64,000 bases of DNA from Ischnura elegans. Lineage: Eukaryota > Arthropoda > Insecta > Odonata > Coenagrionidae. Numbering within the stretch: the stretch's first letter is position 1; each line of letters begins with the position of its first letter. The stretch spans positions 109,844,941-109,908,940 of the forward strand of contig NC_060246.1 of NCBI RefSeq assembly GCF_921293095.1, given 5' to 3'. Under the pieces are notes generated by a model that was given only the letters and a program-made list of their open reading frames with translations, did no database searches and was not told the DNA's origin. Shown in pieces: positions 50,001 to 60,800 of the stretch. Position numbers and translations under genes: made by a program.

Positions 50001-50445
50001 GAATGCTGGGAAGATATTTTTTCATCAGAATTTCATGATGATAGATTAAAAAAAAGAAGTCTTGCCTGATAAAAAATGAAAGCCCGAACTGGTGTGATGC
50101 ATTCTCTTCACCATTAAATAAAAACTTATATTTTATGCCGTGCAAGTTTTCCATGCTGAGGCATAAAAAGGACAAAAAATCAGAGAGCCGGTAAATTTGA
50201 TAAATCATGGAGTGAAGAGGTAAAGTAATCTTTGACCTGAAGGTTTTCTAGCTTTTTATTTTTTGGCAAATCAGCATAAAACTAGAAAGACAACGATTCT
50301 TAGCATGTTCGTGTACGTAGAACTCCCTCAGCTTCTGCTTTAACCATGCATCGTTGTCCAGTGTGCATGCCCTGTATCCAGCAAGAGAGCGCGTTTCTAT
50401 CTAAGACTATGATAAGCGCTGCATGCCTTTTATGGTATCATTCCG
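47036..50445. other. Non-coding stretch with purine and GC patches
   Basis: 47455-47640 is purine-rich. 49080-49145 and 49480-49790 are GC-richer and the latter may be an unclassified repeat, because its base composition contrasts sharply with the flanks. No gene recognised. Confidence 0.45.
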
Positions 50446-50750
50446 GGATCGGGTTGGTGTGGTGGCTAGAGTGTTGGCTTCCCACCCGGCGGGCTCGGGT
50501 TCAAATCCCGGCGGGGGAAGAGAATTTTCAGAGACTGCCCGATCCCTGCTTGAATGTTGTGGAGGACGTTTCAAGCGCAACACTCCGTCCGTCGGATGGG
50601 ACGTTAAGCCGTGGTCTCCTTGGCGCCTTTCGTTAAGAGCAGGCTAATGCCGACACCGGTTTCTCTCCACCCTTCCTTACCTACCCTTTCCCTCATGGCG
50701 AAAATGACCTCAGCTGTCGGTCGCCTCCCCCAAATACCATACCATACGGA
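50446..50750 (+). mobile_element. tRNA-derived SINE, nearly complete
   Basis: The head TTGGTGTGGTGGCTAGAGTG carries the A box (50455-50465) and GGTTCAAATCC (50497-50507) is a perfect B box 42 bases on. The body contains GATGGGACGTTAAGCCGTGG and CTTGGCGCCTTTCGTTAAGA, a body type I associate with arthropod SINEs. The 3' end is a short ATACC repeat (about 50736-50750). The tRNA acceptor stem does not pair, so this is a SINE and not a tRNA gene. Confidence 0.78.
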
Positions 50751-51540
50751 ATCATTCCGTGCCATACATTCTGGTGGTGGCTTACTCGGTAACTCGTATA
50801 TGTAGATTCTTTTCGTGGTAAAAAAATTTGCGCCCAAGCTTTAACTTTTAGCGTGATTTTATCTCTTAGAGCATTATCTTACATGTGAAGGGGAGTAATC
50901 ACACGAAAAAGTATCCAATTTTTAATTCATCATCACTCGAAAAGGTATCCGTTTCGGTTATTGGAATCAGCGGATGACGGCGTTCAAGTTGACCTTGCTA
51001 GGGAACTTCAAGAACCTCAGCTCTCGATTCAATGCATTGCGATAGCAGCGTTCGTTAAAACTACTCAAGGTTACGAAAATAAATCTTTTCTTCAGATGAC
51101 GCATTGCATGGGGTTCCTGGTGCAAGGCCATTTCTGCTGAGAATTATCCTCAGTCGTCCTCCTTACGAGCGGAGAGTGTGCAGAGAAATAGCTGGACGTG
51201 AGGTTTATTAGTTTGTGCCTTGAAACGCAGTGAATACTTATTTGCTTTGGGATTAGGTGGCATATTTAATAACATTAGTTTCTTGCTGGCATCTTAAGGT
51301 TATAATCATAGCGCAGAAACATTTAGTGTTTATTTAAATAATATAATTGTTTACCGTTACGTGTGAGGAGGTTTATCCGTGAGCAGTTTCTAATTTTTTC
51401 CACTGCATATTTTTTTGTCTCTCTTATTACGAGGTCTTATTCATCACAAACAGTAATTTTCCATTCCGTTTTCTAATAATGAGATCAATTAAAGTGGTGC
51501 ATCGTTTTTAAAAATCGTCCCAGTGAATTCTTTTCCACAG
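50751..51540. other. Non-coding stretch, nothing recognised
   Basis: AT-rich, ending in a polypyrimidine acceptor-like CTTTTCCACAG at 51530-51540. Confidence 0.5.
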
Positions 51541-51595
51541 CAAGGGACTACTTGGTGATAGGTCTCTTAGGCCTCCGCAAGAATATTGAGAAACG
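51541..51595 (+). CDS. Candidate 55-base exon
   Basis: A short segment between TTCTTTTCCACAG and a strong donor AACG|GTAAGT. It is open in one frame only, reading RDYLVIGLLGLRKNIEK (phase 1 in, phase 2 out). The phases do not fit direct splicing to the 42.5-kb candidate exon, so they are not adjacent exons. Chance pairing of splice-like sites over 64 kb is quite possible. Confidence 0.2.
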
Positions 51596-51654
51596 GTAAG
51601 TAACTTATTTTTTAGTATTAATTTTTAGTTTAGATCTTTATAATAAAATTATAT

Positions 51655-51760
51655 TGAAGAACCTGGGTAGCGTAGTGGTCTACCGAGTGACCTGGATAGC
51701 CAAAGGTTCGCGGTTCTATTCAAGGTCAAAGGAAATTTTTTCTCTCGGAAATTAATGTGA
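51655..51760 (+). mobile_element. tRNA-like SINE head adjoining a LINE
   Basis: A box TAGCGTAGTGG (51668-51678) and B box GGTTCTATTC (51712-51721) are 44 bases apart. The piece ends at about 51760, where the reverse transcriptase frame begins without an obvious gap. It is either a SINE that served as insertion site or part of a chimeric retrocopy. Confidence 0.6.
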
Positions 51761-53350
51761 ATTTCACTGCCGTTCACGCAAACGGTTTGGAATAAGTCAT
51801 ATTTACAAGTTGAATCGTGTTTCAAGAAAATTAAGTCTAAAGCACAAGGTTCCGATGGTATACCACTAGATTTCATAAAAAAGCTATTTCCTGTCATTAT
51901 CCCATACATCACCAACATTTTTAACTACTCTCTATTTCAAAATCACTTCCCAAGTCAATGGAAGCGAGCATTAATCAGACCTATTCCAAAAAAGAATAAT
52001 TCCCAAGGGGAAAAAGAATTCCGTCCAATATCCTTTCTTCCCATCCTTTCCAAAGTTCTAGAAAAACTTGTATATGAGCAGATAACACATTTCTTAAAGT
52101 GCAACAGTATTCTCGATAAATTTCAGTCTGGCTTCAGACACGGTCACAGCACATCTACCGCTTTAACTAAAATCACCGATGACTTGAGACGCTCCATGGA
52201 TCAAAAAGAAGTTTCAGTACTCGTTTTGCTTGATTTTTCGAAAGCTTTTGATTCCTTAGACAAAGATATCCTAGCAGCAAAAATGAGAGGCATGGGCCTT
52301 TCTCCTACGGTAGTCCATTGGATAACATCATACTTAACAGGCCGGCATCAGCGAGTGATTACAAATGATTTCTGCTCAAGGTGGATCGAAACCACAAGAG
52401 GTGCGCCCCAAGGCTCTATTCTAGGACCTCTGCTATTCTCTCTGTACATTAATGATTGCCCTTCAGTGATAAATCATTCTAAATATCATCTTTATGCTGA
52501 CGATCTCCAAGTGTACCTAAATTCAAATGTTAAAAGCCTGTTCAATGGAATATGTAATCTAAATAATGACCTAGAAAATATCAACAATTGGAGCAAATCC
52601 AACTTCCTAAGCATAAACCCTAGTAAGTCCCAAGCTATTATAATTGGATATCCTAAAATACTCAAGTCAATCGACAGAGATCAATTACCGCAACTACACA
52701 TCTCCGATTCTCCCATAAAGTACTGCGACGAAGTTATTAATCTAGGATTGATCATTGATGAAAGTCTGTCTTGGTCATCTCATATAACTAAGATATGTAA
52801 AGCAGTGAATAAGTCATTATTTCCATTAATACGTTTCAGAAACATTATTCCTCTCTCCTTAAAGAAGCAATTAATTTCAACATTAATACTTCCCCATTTT
52901 GATTATGCCGATGTTGCCTTTCAAGACATATCTCAGATGCTGTCGAATAAACTTCACCGCTCCTTCAACGCCTGCATTAGGTTCATATTTAATTTACAAA
53001 TATCAGATCATACCACCAATCATATTAACGATCTCAAATGGTTAAAGCCTAGTTCTCGACGCCGGATGCATATCCTTTGTCTTCTCTATCAAATCTTACA
53101 GACAAATACACCAGCGTACCTCAGAGACGAATTTCAAAAACTTAGTAGAATACACGACTCAAATACGAGGGGAAATGAAAAACTCGTTATACCTCACCAC
53201 CGGACAGTCAGATTCAATAAATCATTCATTGTTACTGCATGCCGCGAATGGAACAACATTGACCTACCACTACGTAAATCATCATCACTCGCCTCCTTCA
53301 AAAAGGCACTACACGTAAAACTTCTTCGAGAACAACAGCAAGACATGTAA
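51761..53350 (+). CDS. 5'-truncated LINE reverse transcriptase, uninterrupted
   Basis: An open frame of 529 codons with no start of its own; the in-frame stop just upstream at 51758-51760 lies in the SINE-like sequence. It contains the ordered RT motifs: KAQGSDGIP (about 51839), FRPISFLPILSKVLEKL, QSGFRHGHSTSTAL, VLLDFSKAFDSLD with the catalytic Asp at 52232-52234, GAPQGSILGPLLFSLYIND, YADD at 52493-52504, then LGLIIDESLSW. The C-terminus (REWNNIDLPLRKSSSLASFK) is of the Jockey/CR1-group type. The upstream endonuclease domain, ORF1 and 5' UTR are missing, as expected from truncated target-primed reverse transcription. An open RT frame with all catalytic residues points to a young insertion. 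Exact clade needs a tree. Confidence 0.9.
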   Translation: MSLPFTQTVWNKSYLQVESCFKKIKSKAQGSDGIPLDFIKKLFPVIIPYITNIFNYSLFQNHFPSQWKRALIRPIPKKNNSQGEKEFRPISFLPILSKVLEKLVYEQITHFLKCNSILDKFQSGFRHGHSTSTALTKITDDLRRSMDQKEVSVLVLLDFSKAFDSLDKDILAAKMRGMGLSPTVVHWITSYLTGRHQRVITNDFCSRWIETTRGAPQGSILGPLLFSLYINDCPSVINHSKYHLYADDLQVYLNSNVKSLFNGICNLNNDLENINNWSKSNFLSINPSKSQAIIIGYPKILKSIDRDQLPQLHISDSPIKYCDEVINLGLIIDESLSWSSHITKICKAVNKSLFPLIRFRNIIPLSLKKQLISTLILPHFDYADVAFQDISQMLSNKLHRSFNACIRFIFNLQISDHTTNHINDLKWLKPSSRRRMHILCLLYQILQTNTPAYLRDEFQKLSRIHDSNTRGNEKLVIPHHRTVRFNKSFIVTACREWNNIDLPLRKSSSLASFKKALHVKLLREQQQDM

Positions 53351-53837
53351 CATCACGGGAACAGTACGAAAGATTCATCAATTATCTCATCCGGCTTCAT
53401 CTAATTTTCCTTTTCTTTACAGGTACTGGGTGAAATTTTCCATGTAATTCATTGTATTTGTATACTCAGGTTTACATTAGCTTTCTCAGTAGGTTTTCGC
53501 AGGTTTTTCACGCCCCCCTTCTTGTGTGGGCGTTTTCCTGCAGTGGGTTTTTTCCAATAAGGACGACAGTCAATATCCTTAGGTTTTTCCCACGTTCACT
53601 AACATCTTTTTACACTTGGTCAATAGTAACTTTGTTAAATTATAATGCTAATTGTTGATTGAAAATGGAACTTCTACTTATTTTTATGTAATTTTTCTGC
53701 ATTTAATTTCATGAGCAACTAGACAATGTATTTAACTGCATATATTTAATGTTTGACGAGGGGTTAGATGGAAGATGGGACTTTCTAGTCCCAATCTCGC
53801 CCAATAAAGACGTATTATTATTATTATTATTATTATT
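53351..53837 (+). mobile_element. LINE 3' UTR with stem-loop and ATT-repeat tail
   Basis: The sequence runs from the RT stop to an ATT repeat at 53813-53837. Just before the tail is a perfect stem TGGGACT-TTCT-AGTCCCA (53776-53793), then AATAAA (53803-53808). LINE 3' stem-loops are known to be recognised by the element's own reverse transcriptase in several clades, so this is a candidate recognition site. Confidence 0.7.
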
Positions 53838-54934
53838 TAACAATTAATTTTGTAATATGGTCATTTAAGCTGTTTAAGCTTTTATGGTTTTTTTTAAGTA
53901 TCCTTAACCTAGTCTTATACTGATTTTTCTCCGTGATTGAAAAAGATTTTGTTTTCCACCCACTTCAAGAAGATATTTTTTGTAATTTTCCGGTGGATTT
54001 TCTAAACCGGAGTAAGGAGTCGAAATACTCTTTAATGTGCGAATCGCTAGCTTCGTTTTTCATCTTAACATTTCACTACAAGTACTTCCAAGGTAAGGAA
54101 TCCTAAACCTAAGGGAAACTATTTATTTACAGCTCCAGTTTTGGTTCTCTATCTCCTCTTCATATTTTCGTATACACTCACTCCTCCTCATATCCCGCTA
54201 TGACGCACACCGCAGTTGGAGTAAGGAGAATCATGGTCTCCTTTTACATCGCATCCCTTCGGGTTACCCCAAGGCAGCTTGCTCATGAATGGCGCATTAG
54301 ATACGCCGCGGTATTAGACATGAGGAATGCCTTGAATTCGTCATGAAGCCCCGGCGTAGCGATGGCGTGCGCGAATCCCTCTGTTGACATAGTAACTGGC
54401 TTGCACTCCTAGCTCGAGTTGGAACCTGCCACTTAATCCTTCGATCTCAGCGAGGCTCGGGCTGCACGAATTTTTGGAGGAAAACAACATACTGACAAAA
54501 TGCCAAACACTCACGTTCATTAAAGTCCTTAAAACATTGTCATCGTCGAATAATTTAATTTAATTAAAAATTACATATTCAAGATAGCTTACTTCAACAT
54601 TCTTTCCAAGGCTAGATGAAATCGAGTCCTTCGGGAAGGAATAGTTTATTTTGGGATATTTTCCTCGAACAGTTCAATAATAAGGTTATCTGGCTCACGT
54701 TTTTGCATGATTTCCGAAGAATAAGTATTCTTTAATACTTGCTTTAAAGATGACAGTTGAATGAAAAGGCCAGCCATTCTTGATCTTTGGCAACTGAAAA
54801 TTGAGGTAGCAAGGGAATGAATGTGTTTGGAGACTTTTTAATATAAATGGAAAATGTATTTAAAAAAAAATGAAATCAAGTTTGAAAAGCGGTCAAAATT
54901 TATTGTAAATATTGTATGTAGTTCAAAGACTAAA
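53838..54934. other. Non-coding stretch, nothing recognised
   Basis: AT-rich with a GC-richer part at 54180-54480 that matches nothing I know. Confidence 0.5.
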
Positions 54935-55075
54935 TTGCTATTCCAGAGAGCGAGGTGGTATTTGTGCGTTGAGAATTTGCCTTGTGATCATCGAAAAGTT
55001 TTGGGTTCAAACTTCAAATACGATCAATTCTTCAAAAACTCGAAAAAGGCTTCGTAACTTACAGTTGACTTGAGC
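54935..55075 (+). repeat. Possible decayed tRNA-derived SINE
   Basis: A B box-like GGTTCAAACTTC at 55004-55015 preceded by GCGAGGTGGTATT-like sequence near 54950. A/B spacing is about ten bases too long, so the assignment is weak. Confidence 0.3.
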
Positions 55076-55242
55076 AAACAACTACCCTTTTTACCCATGA
55101 GTGTGAATGCCAGTAGCTTAGCTTTCTACTCTCAATGCCTCCTATTCTTCCACTAGGAAAAAATATTAAAATTAAGGTGTTCAATTTAAAACCGCGGGGG
55201 TAGATAGCTTTGCTTGTACGTTTTAATTGAAATGGAATTCAT
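55076..55242. other. Short spacer before the piggyBac element
   Basis: No feature seen. Confidence 0.5.
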
Positions 55243-55256
55243 TTAAGTAATTCATT

Positions 55257-55274
55257 CTAGCACTTTGAGTGCTA
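55257..55274 (+). repeat. piggyBac left terminal inverted repeat core
   Basis: CTAGCACTTTGAGTGCTA matches the reverse complement of 57834-57851 exactly. The motif is itself a small hairpin: AGCACT-TTG-AGTGCT. Confidence 0.88.
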
Positions 55275-55277
55275 ACG

Positions 55278-55380
55278 ACGTAATATTACGTTCTCGTGAA
55301 TCTTCGTAGAACTGCGGGCAACGTAATATTACGTCGGTTTGAATTTGATCGTCTTTTATGTAGCCAGCGTAATATTACGT
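55278..55380. repeat. Three subterminal 14-bp palindromes
   Basis: ACGTAATATTACGT at 55278-55291 and 55321-55334, and GCGTAATATTACGT (one mismatch) at 55367-55380. Each full copy is a perfect palindrome. Start-to-start spacings are 43 and 46 bases. Placed between the left terminal repeat and the transposase start, they are good candidates for transposase binding sites or promoter elements. Confidence 0.85.
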
Positions 55381-55514
55381 TCTGAAATCTACTTAGATCG
55401 GTTGCTTACACGAGTTAGTGCATAGAAAATATTCTAGATGGCAGCTCACTACAGTAATGACCGAAAAAATATAGGTATTGCATCACCCTGTCAGTTGTGG
55501 AAAAAGCAGTCATC

Positions 55515-57508
55515 ATGGCCGACGCTATGCTCCGTGATGAAGATATTCTTAGAGAACTACGTCGGGAATGGGATGACAGTGGCACTTCTGATGATGCTGA
55601 ACTTAGTGAAGATGATCCAGATTTCATTTTAAACGAAGTGACATCTGACTTAGGTAAGCTAATGTCTTTTATTTGGTATTTTTTTTATTCTGCGTAACGA
55701 CCTCTGTTATTCTTGAAGCCCACTTACGTTACTTGTGAAATATTGCGTAAGGTCGTTTTTTAGATAATTTTATTCTTACATATTACTCAAGGTTTCTTGA
55801 ATATTTTCAACTTGGTTTCTCAAATGCCTGTTTTGTATACTTCTATTTTGTTCCTTTAGATTCGAGTGACAGCAGTAGCACCAGTGATTGTGAGACCGAA
55901 GCAGCGGCCATGAATCAAAGGGGTTTGAGAGGTAGAAGAGGGCGGCCACGAGGCAGAGGTGGACGAAGGATCATGGCAGATGCACAAGATGGAGGTTGGA
56001 GTGAAATAGACCATGTTCCAAATATAAATGTTTTCACCGGAATGTCTGGTATGGTTGAGGAAACTGGTCTCGACAAAACCACTCCTCTTGCTGATTTTTT
56101 TTCTTATTTTTTTGATGATGATATTATAAAAATCATCAAGGAACAATCAAATCTTTATGCTCGGCAAATTTTACAGAAAAAGAGGAGTTTGAATCAAATA
56201 TCTCCTAACAGCAGGCTGCTGAAGTGGAAAACTGTTACACTGGGTGATGTGCGAAAATTCCTAGCAATTATTTTGCACATGAGCATCAGTGAGAGGCCAT
56301 CTTTGGCCAATCATTGGAGCACAGATCCGGTCATATCATGTAATTTCTGCCCTAGTGTCATGAGTAGGGATAGATTCCTATCCATCTTAGCTAATTTTCA
56401 TTTGAATGATAACACCAGTGCAAAGAAGAAAGGGGAGGCAGGTTTTGACCCTCTACACAAGGTTCGTCCCATGTTCGAGTTGCTCAGAAGTAGATTTCAA
56501 TGTGCATACCAACCGGCAGAGGATGTGACCATCGATGAAGGCATGTGTGCATTCAGAGGGAGGCTAAGTTTCAAGCAATACATGCCTCAGAAACCTAGCC
56601 GTTATGGCATCAAGTTATATATGCTCTCTGAATCTGATTCTGGGTATATTTGGAACTTCGACGTATTTTGCGGTCAGGACAATGTTGTGAAAGATGTTGT
56701 TACAAGGCTTCTTGGAAACTTAGCCGGAAAAGGGCATACTTTGTATACAGACAGGTACTATACAAGTCCCTTGCTTGCCATGGAATTGGAAGGTCTCCAA
56801 ACGGGGTTGGTAGGAACAACGCAAAAAAATAGGAGAGGGATGCCCAGTGCTCTTCGTAATCCTCAACTAAGTCGTGGGGAACAAGTTTACAGGAGGAAAG
56901 GTAATGTACTCGTGTTATGTTGGAAGGATAAGCGTGATGTATACATCATAAGTACACGACATACATCAGAAATGGTGACCTATAGTGATAGAAGAGGTAA
57001 CCAAAGAACTAAGCCAGCTGCAGTGGTGAACTATAATAAGAAAAAATTTGGTGTAGACCTTTCTGACCAGCGTATGTCCTATGGTGTATTTGACCACCGT
57101 AGTATGAAATGGTGGAGGAAATTAGCTTTCCACATGATTTTGATGACAGTACAAAATGCATGTGTCTTGTATAACCAAGTTACAGGGAAAAAAATTCCAA
57201 TGACATCTTTCATGAAGGAACTCTGCAGTGACCTTGCAATTACTCAGGAAGAACCTTCATCAGGACCTGGTCCCAGTGGAGGTCATCTAACCCGTCTCTC
57301 CGGAAAACATTTTCTCAGTAGAATACCAATTCCCCCAGAAAAGAAAAAGGCTCAAAGAAGATGTAAAGTGTGCTCTGACAAGGGTACAGAGCAAGCAGGG
57401 AAGGCAAGGAGAAAGGACACATCTTTTGAGTGCAAAATTTGCCATTTAGGATTTTGTGTATCTCCATGCTTTCAAATATATCATACAAAAAAAAATTATG
57501 TAACATAA
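55515..57508 (+). CDS. piggyBac transposase, two exons
   Basis: Exon 1 runs 55515-55653 and exon 2 55860-57508, separated by a 206-base intron with donor G|GTAAGC and acceptor CCTTTAG|A. Splicing joins the frames to give 595 residues, close to the usual length. The ATG at 55515 has A at -3 and G at +4; the next downstream ATG that could serve is at 55910. The acidic N-terminus (EWDDSGTSDDAELSEDD) continues into a Ser/Asp run and an RGRPRG basic stretch after the splice. The DDE_Tnp_1_7 catalytic core follows. Catalytic aspartates fit residues 272 (VTIDEGM), 344 (LYTDRYY) and 446 with a further one at 449 (GVDLSDQ), nearly the spacing of the moth enzyme. A C-terminal Cys/His cluster (CKVC...CKIC...FC...C..YH, about 548-592) is the RING-like DNA-binding domain. 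The enzyme excises and inserts the element at TTAA. No stop or frameshift interrupts it. Confidence 0.92.
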
Positions 57509-57833
57509 ATAGTCGATAAAAATGATGCTCACACTTCACATAATGGTATTTGAAAGGAAAATGTATATTTAATTTTAATTGTGATTATCATTTGTATTAC
57601 AAATCCGGAATTTTCAATTTTCTTTTTTTAAGAAAATTGATTATTTTTGTAGAGATGGCAAAAATATTATATTATTTGCGTATATTACACCTAAACACAT
57701 AATTAAAGATAAATTTATAAACAATATGGTCGTCTTTATTTTCAATTTCTATGTATTGTAGTAAAATTATTAAAAATTTCTAAACTTTCGTAAAAACGCC
57801 CAGCACTGGGGTAAGGATGAGGCTTTAAAGCGC

Positions 57834-57851
57834 TAGCACTCAAAGTGCTAG
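57834..57851 (-). repeat. piggyBac right terminal inverted repeat core
   Basis: Exact reverse complement of 55257-55274. No copy of the 14-bp ACGTAATATTACGT palindrome was seen on this side, so the two ends are asymmetric. Confidence 0.88.
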
Positions 57852-57869
57852 AGTGGATACATTATTTAA

Positions 57870-60800
57870 CCAGCTAATGCAAAATTCCTAGATGATAAAT
57901 GTTGATTTCAATCTTTCCTTGATCCGTTTATTCCGGCCAGAATTTTCAGAGATAAATTTAGATGGATGTATCTCATCAAAATATAAAATATGTGATTATT
58001 ATGGTGCAATTATTTGTATGTATTCCACGATACCGACTCAAATTGAAGGCGATCAATTAGAAGTTATTCTGAGAGAATAACTGAACATGTAAAAGAATCC
58101 GTATTGTTTTAAGTTCGACTAATTGAGAAGAAAGACTTGGGTATTATTTTGTACACTTAAGAGAGTTAGAGTAGGTATCCATTGCTTCACATCAGGCCTG
58201 CATGGTTGAATTAGCGAAGGGAGAAAGTCATATTATACCGTTCTAAATTAAGTGACAAATCTTGCAGGCGCCAGGAGTGGCAAGATTGTCTGCGGCAAGG
58301 CTTACTACCCCTAAGATAGCTTTAGCAAATATAGGACTATTTTTTACAGAAAATATAGCATATACGACGGGTAAATTGGGATTGTAAATATCTGAAACAA
58401 TAAATCTTTAAGCTTAATTAAACGAGAGATCTGAGCGAGTATTGGAGATCGAGTTGCGCAATCTCACCCAATTTTAGATTCATTCAAGTGTATTAGATAA
58501 ATATAATTTTTCCCAGGATAATGGAATTTAAGTTTTTGTGTCTAAATTGATTAGCTAAGAAACTTTTATCCATAGTATTTTGATAAGATCTCTTCCATTA
58601 TTCCTACTGGTCTGAAGTCACAGGAGAAAAGAAGTATGAGCCCTGAATAATTGTAAATGTTGGCACTACATTATTAAAACAGGAGAGTTCTGGTCACGAA
58701 GAACGTTCTTCCCACTGAGAAGTATTTGAAATTTTAAATCTGAAATGAAAGCTTATTATGCTATCGTATGATGATTCTCTCTGCTTGTTAGTGCGAGAGA
58801 GGAATAATTAATTGAAATTCATGGATATCATTACCCTAATTGATACTAAGAAGAGAACTTCGGGGAACATTTTGCTTCTCTTGAGAATGGCTTCGAGGCA
58901 GCGGGCAATTTTCCCTCTTCCAATCCTTCTCCTTGGGGCATCTCCACCCCTCCCCCAGTCCCACTCATTATCTTCCTCTCACTCTCATCCATCCCGAATA
59001 GGTGTGTGATGTTTACACTATTTCGCCATCTCCTTTTTTCGTCTTAGTTTCAAGTTTTCCACGTTCAAACGGGTAACATTTTTGTCGACTGTTTTCACTG
59101 ATGAGAAATATCATGCGAGCATTAGACTTCCTTTTCAAGGATTAATCCTTGAATTGCGTAATAACGCTTTCATACGTTTTTTTTACCGCCCATTCAATTA
59201 TTTGGCTATTTCTTTTAATTGACACCGTATATCCGATATTCACATATATCATTTAAAGGCCTGTTATCCTACATAAAGTCGTTTCCACTTCAAATGCCTG
59301 TCTTACGTTTAGCCTCATTTTTCTCCCACTGTTATTTGTCTATTGCTGTCCACCACTACGCGACAAATTATAATAATAACTCCGCAAAAACATTTCAAAA
59401 ATTGATACTATTCTATTCATAGCAACATCAGATGCTGGAATCTCACAATATTGAAAAGTTATTATTACTATTATTATTCATGAACAGTTTACAATGTTTA
59501 AATGTCGGTGGTAAAGATTTTCTAAACAATCTTTTCAGGGCATTATAAGATTTAAATCTCAAAGTACACTTGGGCAGGTAACTGAAGTTTACCAGGCATA
59601 AAGAGGATATAAATTATGAAACCTTCCAACAGCGGTTGAGTATATGTCATAGTCAAGTTGTATAGCTGAATGAGCATAACGCCGCTACAATTTTTATGGA
59701 GAAGGCATTTATATTACTAGAAATTTACTGAAACTTCATCACCCCCAATTTATTACTTAAAAATTTTACAAGTCAAATATAATATTTCATAGATTTCAGC
59801 GGCATAAATGTTGCAAATTCTTTTTTTCTCATCTGCCATTTTCTCGCTACTAAAAAACCCTTTTCCAGTTTTGCTCACCGAGACTCCTTTATGCTCAATC
59901 TTCAACACGAAGCCACGCTCTCATGACCCCAGGGCATTTCTCGACAGCAACATTATGAGCTGCTTGAAGGATGAATGGAGTAGAAGAAAAATGTGGTGGC
60001 ATCGCTGCGGGTTGGAGGGAGCGAAAAATGTCTCCATGACATCAGACACTTGAGACATAAGCCGCGCGACCGGAGAATAATGCGAAGGATGAGATCGGAA
60101 TTTCGGGAAAGAATAAAATAAAAAAGGGGAAGTAAAATGAGGCATGGAACGCTGAAATTAAGATAAAGGAGTAAGGACGGTAAAATATGCGATGAGAAGG
60201 CGTGAGTTCGTAAAATGTGACCGATGACGTGCTGAGAGAAATGTCATGTCTTTTCGTAATGAACGCACGGAAGTGAATCACTGGAAAGGGAAAAAACGAA
60301 TATTCTCATGGCTCAGTTACCAGTGGTGTGCGAAGTCTGTGAAAGGAATAGCAATAAAATATGTTTCCCATTGTATTTTCTAGTATTAAAGATAGTTATC
60401 ATTTCCTAAGCAATTTATCCTTTAGCAATTTACACTTAAGTCATGCTTATTGTTATTGCAGTGTCCTTTTTTATATTCCATGATAGCGAATTTTCAGTCA
60501 ATGACGCCAATGGCTGGAGATCAGCTGTTGTGCAATAAATGTTCTAGATCAACTCTAGGAATATTTACCAAAATCATTAATAAGAGTCATATTTATTCGA
60601 TAGTTCGATTAGACATAAGTATGTTGTATACCTCATTTCCCATTTAAAAAATCCATTTATGCTACATGCAGCAATACGAATTCTTTCGCAAATCCTCATT
60701 TATTTTTAAATTTGGCATTAAAAACATTCAATTGTTTTCGTATATTTATTATTCTCATACAATAGCGAAGTTAAGATTTATTCTCGGATAAACTGTTTAT

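Larger units (their letters stand above)
55243..57869 (+). mobile_element. piggyBac-family DNA transposon, apparently intact
   Basis: An element of about 2.6 kb with an inverted pair of 18-bp terminal motifs CTAGCACTTTGAGTGCTA (55257-55274 and, reversed, 57834-57851), a full-length transposase gene between them, and TTAA tetranucleotides at 55243-55246 and 57866-57869, the piggyBac target. The ends between TTAA and the 18-bp motif differ in length (10 versus 14 bases) but align as TAAT...CA.TCTAGC with one 4-base gap, so one end has probably changed since insertion. Three copies of a 14-bp palindrome lie inside the left end. With an uninterrupted transposase and both ends present, this is a candidate autonomous copy. 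Confidence 0.88.

Noticed and set aside
50446..50520. tRNA gene
   Set aside because: A and B boxes are good, but the acceptor stem does not pair and a SINE body follows.
52184..52198. RT protein beginning at 52184
   Set aside because: That codon is TTG, and conserved RT sequence continues in frame upstream to 51761, so it is an internal position of a truncated protein.
54180..54480. GC-richer block considered as rRNA fragment
   Set aside because: No match to rRNA core sequences that I can recognise.
55497..55514. Transposase start at 55497
   Set aside because: The codon there is GTG; the first ATG in frame is 55515, with a good initiation context.
55438..55632. 64-codon frame starting near the piggyBac exon 1
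   Set aside because: Different frame from the transposase, which explains the region with start context, splice sites and domain match.
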